From contig JAGBUF010000262.1 of the NCBI GenBank assembly GCA_017630975.1, positions 1 to 6,837 on the forward strand: DNA of 6,837 nucleotides, written 5' to 3'. The notes under the pieces were generated by a model. The model worked only from the letters and a program-made list of their open reading frames with translations, was not told where the DNA came from and searched no databases. Shown here one piece after another: positions 6,685-6,837 of the stretch (positions are counted from its first letter, which is position 1; each line of letters opens with the position of its first letter). Source of the DNA: Paraprevotella sp. (GTDB taxonomy: Bacteria; Bacteroidota; Bacteroidia; Bacteroidales; Bacteroidaceae). Position numbers and translations under genes: made by a program.

Positions 6685-6692
6685 CAAAGTTA
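6685..6692 (-). promoter_or_regulatory. Candidate -7 box for the small ORF/lipoprotein transcript
   Basis: TAACTTTG on the minus strand (plus strand CAAAGTTA) is an exact match to the Bacteroides -7 consensus TAnnTTTG. It lies about 200 nt upstream of the lipoprotein ATG and just upstream of the small ORF. There is no recognisable TTTG at -33. No comparable box is seen between the small ORF and the lipoprotein gene, so the two may share this promoter. Confidence 0.45.
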
Positions 6693-6699
6693 TAAAAAG

Positions 6700-6733
6700 T
6701 TTGTTACACATCACTTGTTCTGATATATATTTA
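6700..6733 (+). promoter_or_regulatory. Candidate divergent promoter facing the right edge
   Basis: TTTG (6700-6703) is followed after 22 nt by TATATTTA (6726-6733), one mismatch from TAnnTTTG. This has the same element sequence and spacing as the candidate in front of the STM3941-like gene. It would drive the plus-strand frame that opens at 6748. The match is weak and the implied leader is very short. Confidence 0.25.
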
Positions 6734-6738
6734 CTTCA

Positions 6739-6761
6739 TCAATAGATATGAATTCTATTGA
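6739..6761. repeat. Inverted repeat, 8-bp arms with 7-nt spacer
   Basis: TCAATAGA (6739-6746) is the exact reverse complement of TCTATTGA (6754-6761). There is no T-run after it in either direction, so it is not an obvious terminator. Its position just downstream of a candidate + promoter and across the ATG at 6748 would suit an operator, but this is speculative. Confidence 0.4.
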
Positions 6762-6837
6762 CGAGATATGTATGCTCATTAGAATCATAAGATTCTGCGT
6801 GCTCCAACATATCGACGGTTATAATGACCGTCCGACG
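6739..6837 (-). CDS. Possible 3' end of a leftward gene (partial, alternative to the plus-strand frame)
   Basis: On the minus strand the frame is open from the right edge to TGA at 6739-6741, giving 32 residues (VIITVDMLEHAESYDSNEHT is the central part). The residue mix is plausible for a protein C-terminus, and the small ORF would be next downstream on the same strand. No terminator follows. It is mutually exclusive with the plus-strand frame opening at 6748. Confidence 0.3.
   Translation of the reverse strand, partial: RRTVIITVDMLEHAESYDSNEHTYLVNRIHIY
6748..6837 (+). CDS. Possible start of a rightward gene (partial, runs off the edge)
   Basis: An ATG at 6748 opens a frame of 30 codons with no stop before the window end (MNSIDEICMLIRIIRFCVLQ...). 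It is preceded by the candidate promoter at 6700-6733. An opposing frame on the minus strand covers the same bases and is equally open, so at most one is real. I recognise no family, and the stretch is too short to judge coding potential. Confidence 0.25.
   Translation, partial: MNSIDEICMLIRIIRFCVLQHIDGYNDRPT

Overview
The window looks like chromosome from a gut-type Bacteroidales bacterium (Bacteroides/Phocaeicola-like). This rests on three things. The protein families are ones common there: a GGGtGRT protein, a secreted GH127 enzyme with a C-terminal beta-sandwich, and an LGGC lipoprotein. The start codons mostly lack Shine-Dalgarno sequences. Several genes are preceded by close matches to the Bacteroides sigma-ABfr -7 box (TAnnTTTG). 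The genus assignment is an inference; no rRNA or other marker gene is present.

Layout, left to right. (1) The last ~108 codons of a GGGtGRT-family gene on +, closed by a rho-independent terminator. (2) A two-helix membrane protein resembling the STM3941 family on -. (3) A large secreted glycoside hydrolase of family 127 on -, followed by its own terminator. (4) A 148-bp divergent promoter region in which both directions carry the same -7 octamer, TATCTTTG. (5) On +, an AP endonuclease/exodeoxyribonuclease III of the ExoA type, then 28 bp later a short formate/nitrite-transporter (FNT) family channel, probably co-transcribed. (6) A 40-bp perfect palindrome serving as a shared terminator for the converging genes. 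(7) A 428-residue lipoprotein of unknown function on -. (8) A final 350-bp AT-rich stretch with a small unassigned minus-strand ORF, candidate divergent promoters, three short inverted repeats, and incompatible partial reading frames running off the right edge.

The genes do not form one pathway. The GH127 enzyme would cleave beta-L-arabinofuranosyl (or related aceric-acid) residues from plant glycans in the periplasm. ExoA repairs abasic DNA in the cytoplasm. The FNT channel would move a small monovalent anion across the inner membrane. The lipoprotein is anchored in an envelope membrane. No defence system, CRISPR array, insertion sequence, tRNA or rRNA is seen.

I did not find a convincing new multi-gene system. 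The points most worth a second look are the FNT protein with substituted pore residues, the uncharacterised lipoprotein with its small upstream ORF, and the unresolved right edge.
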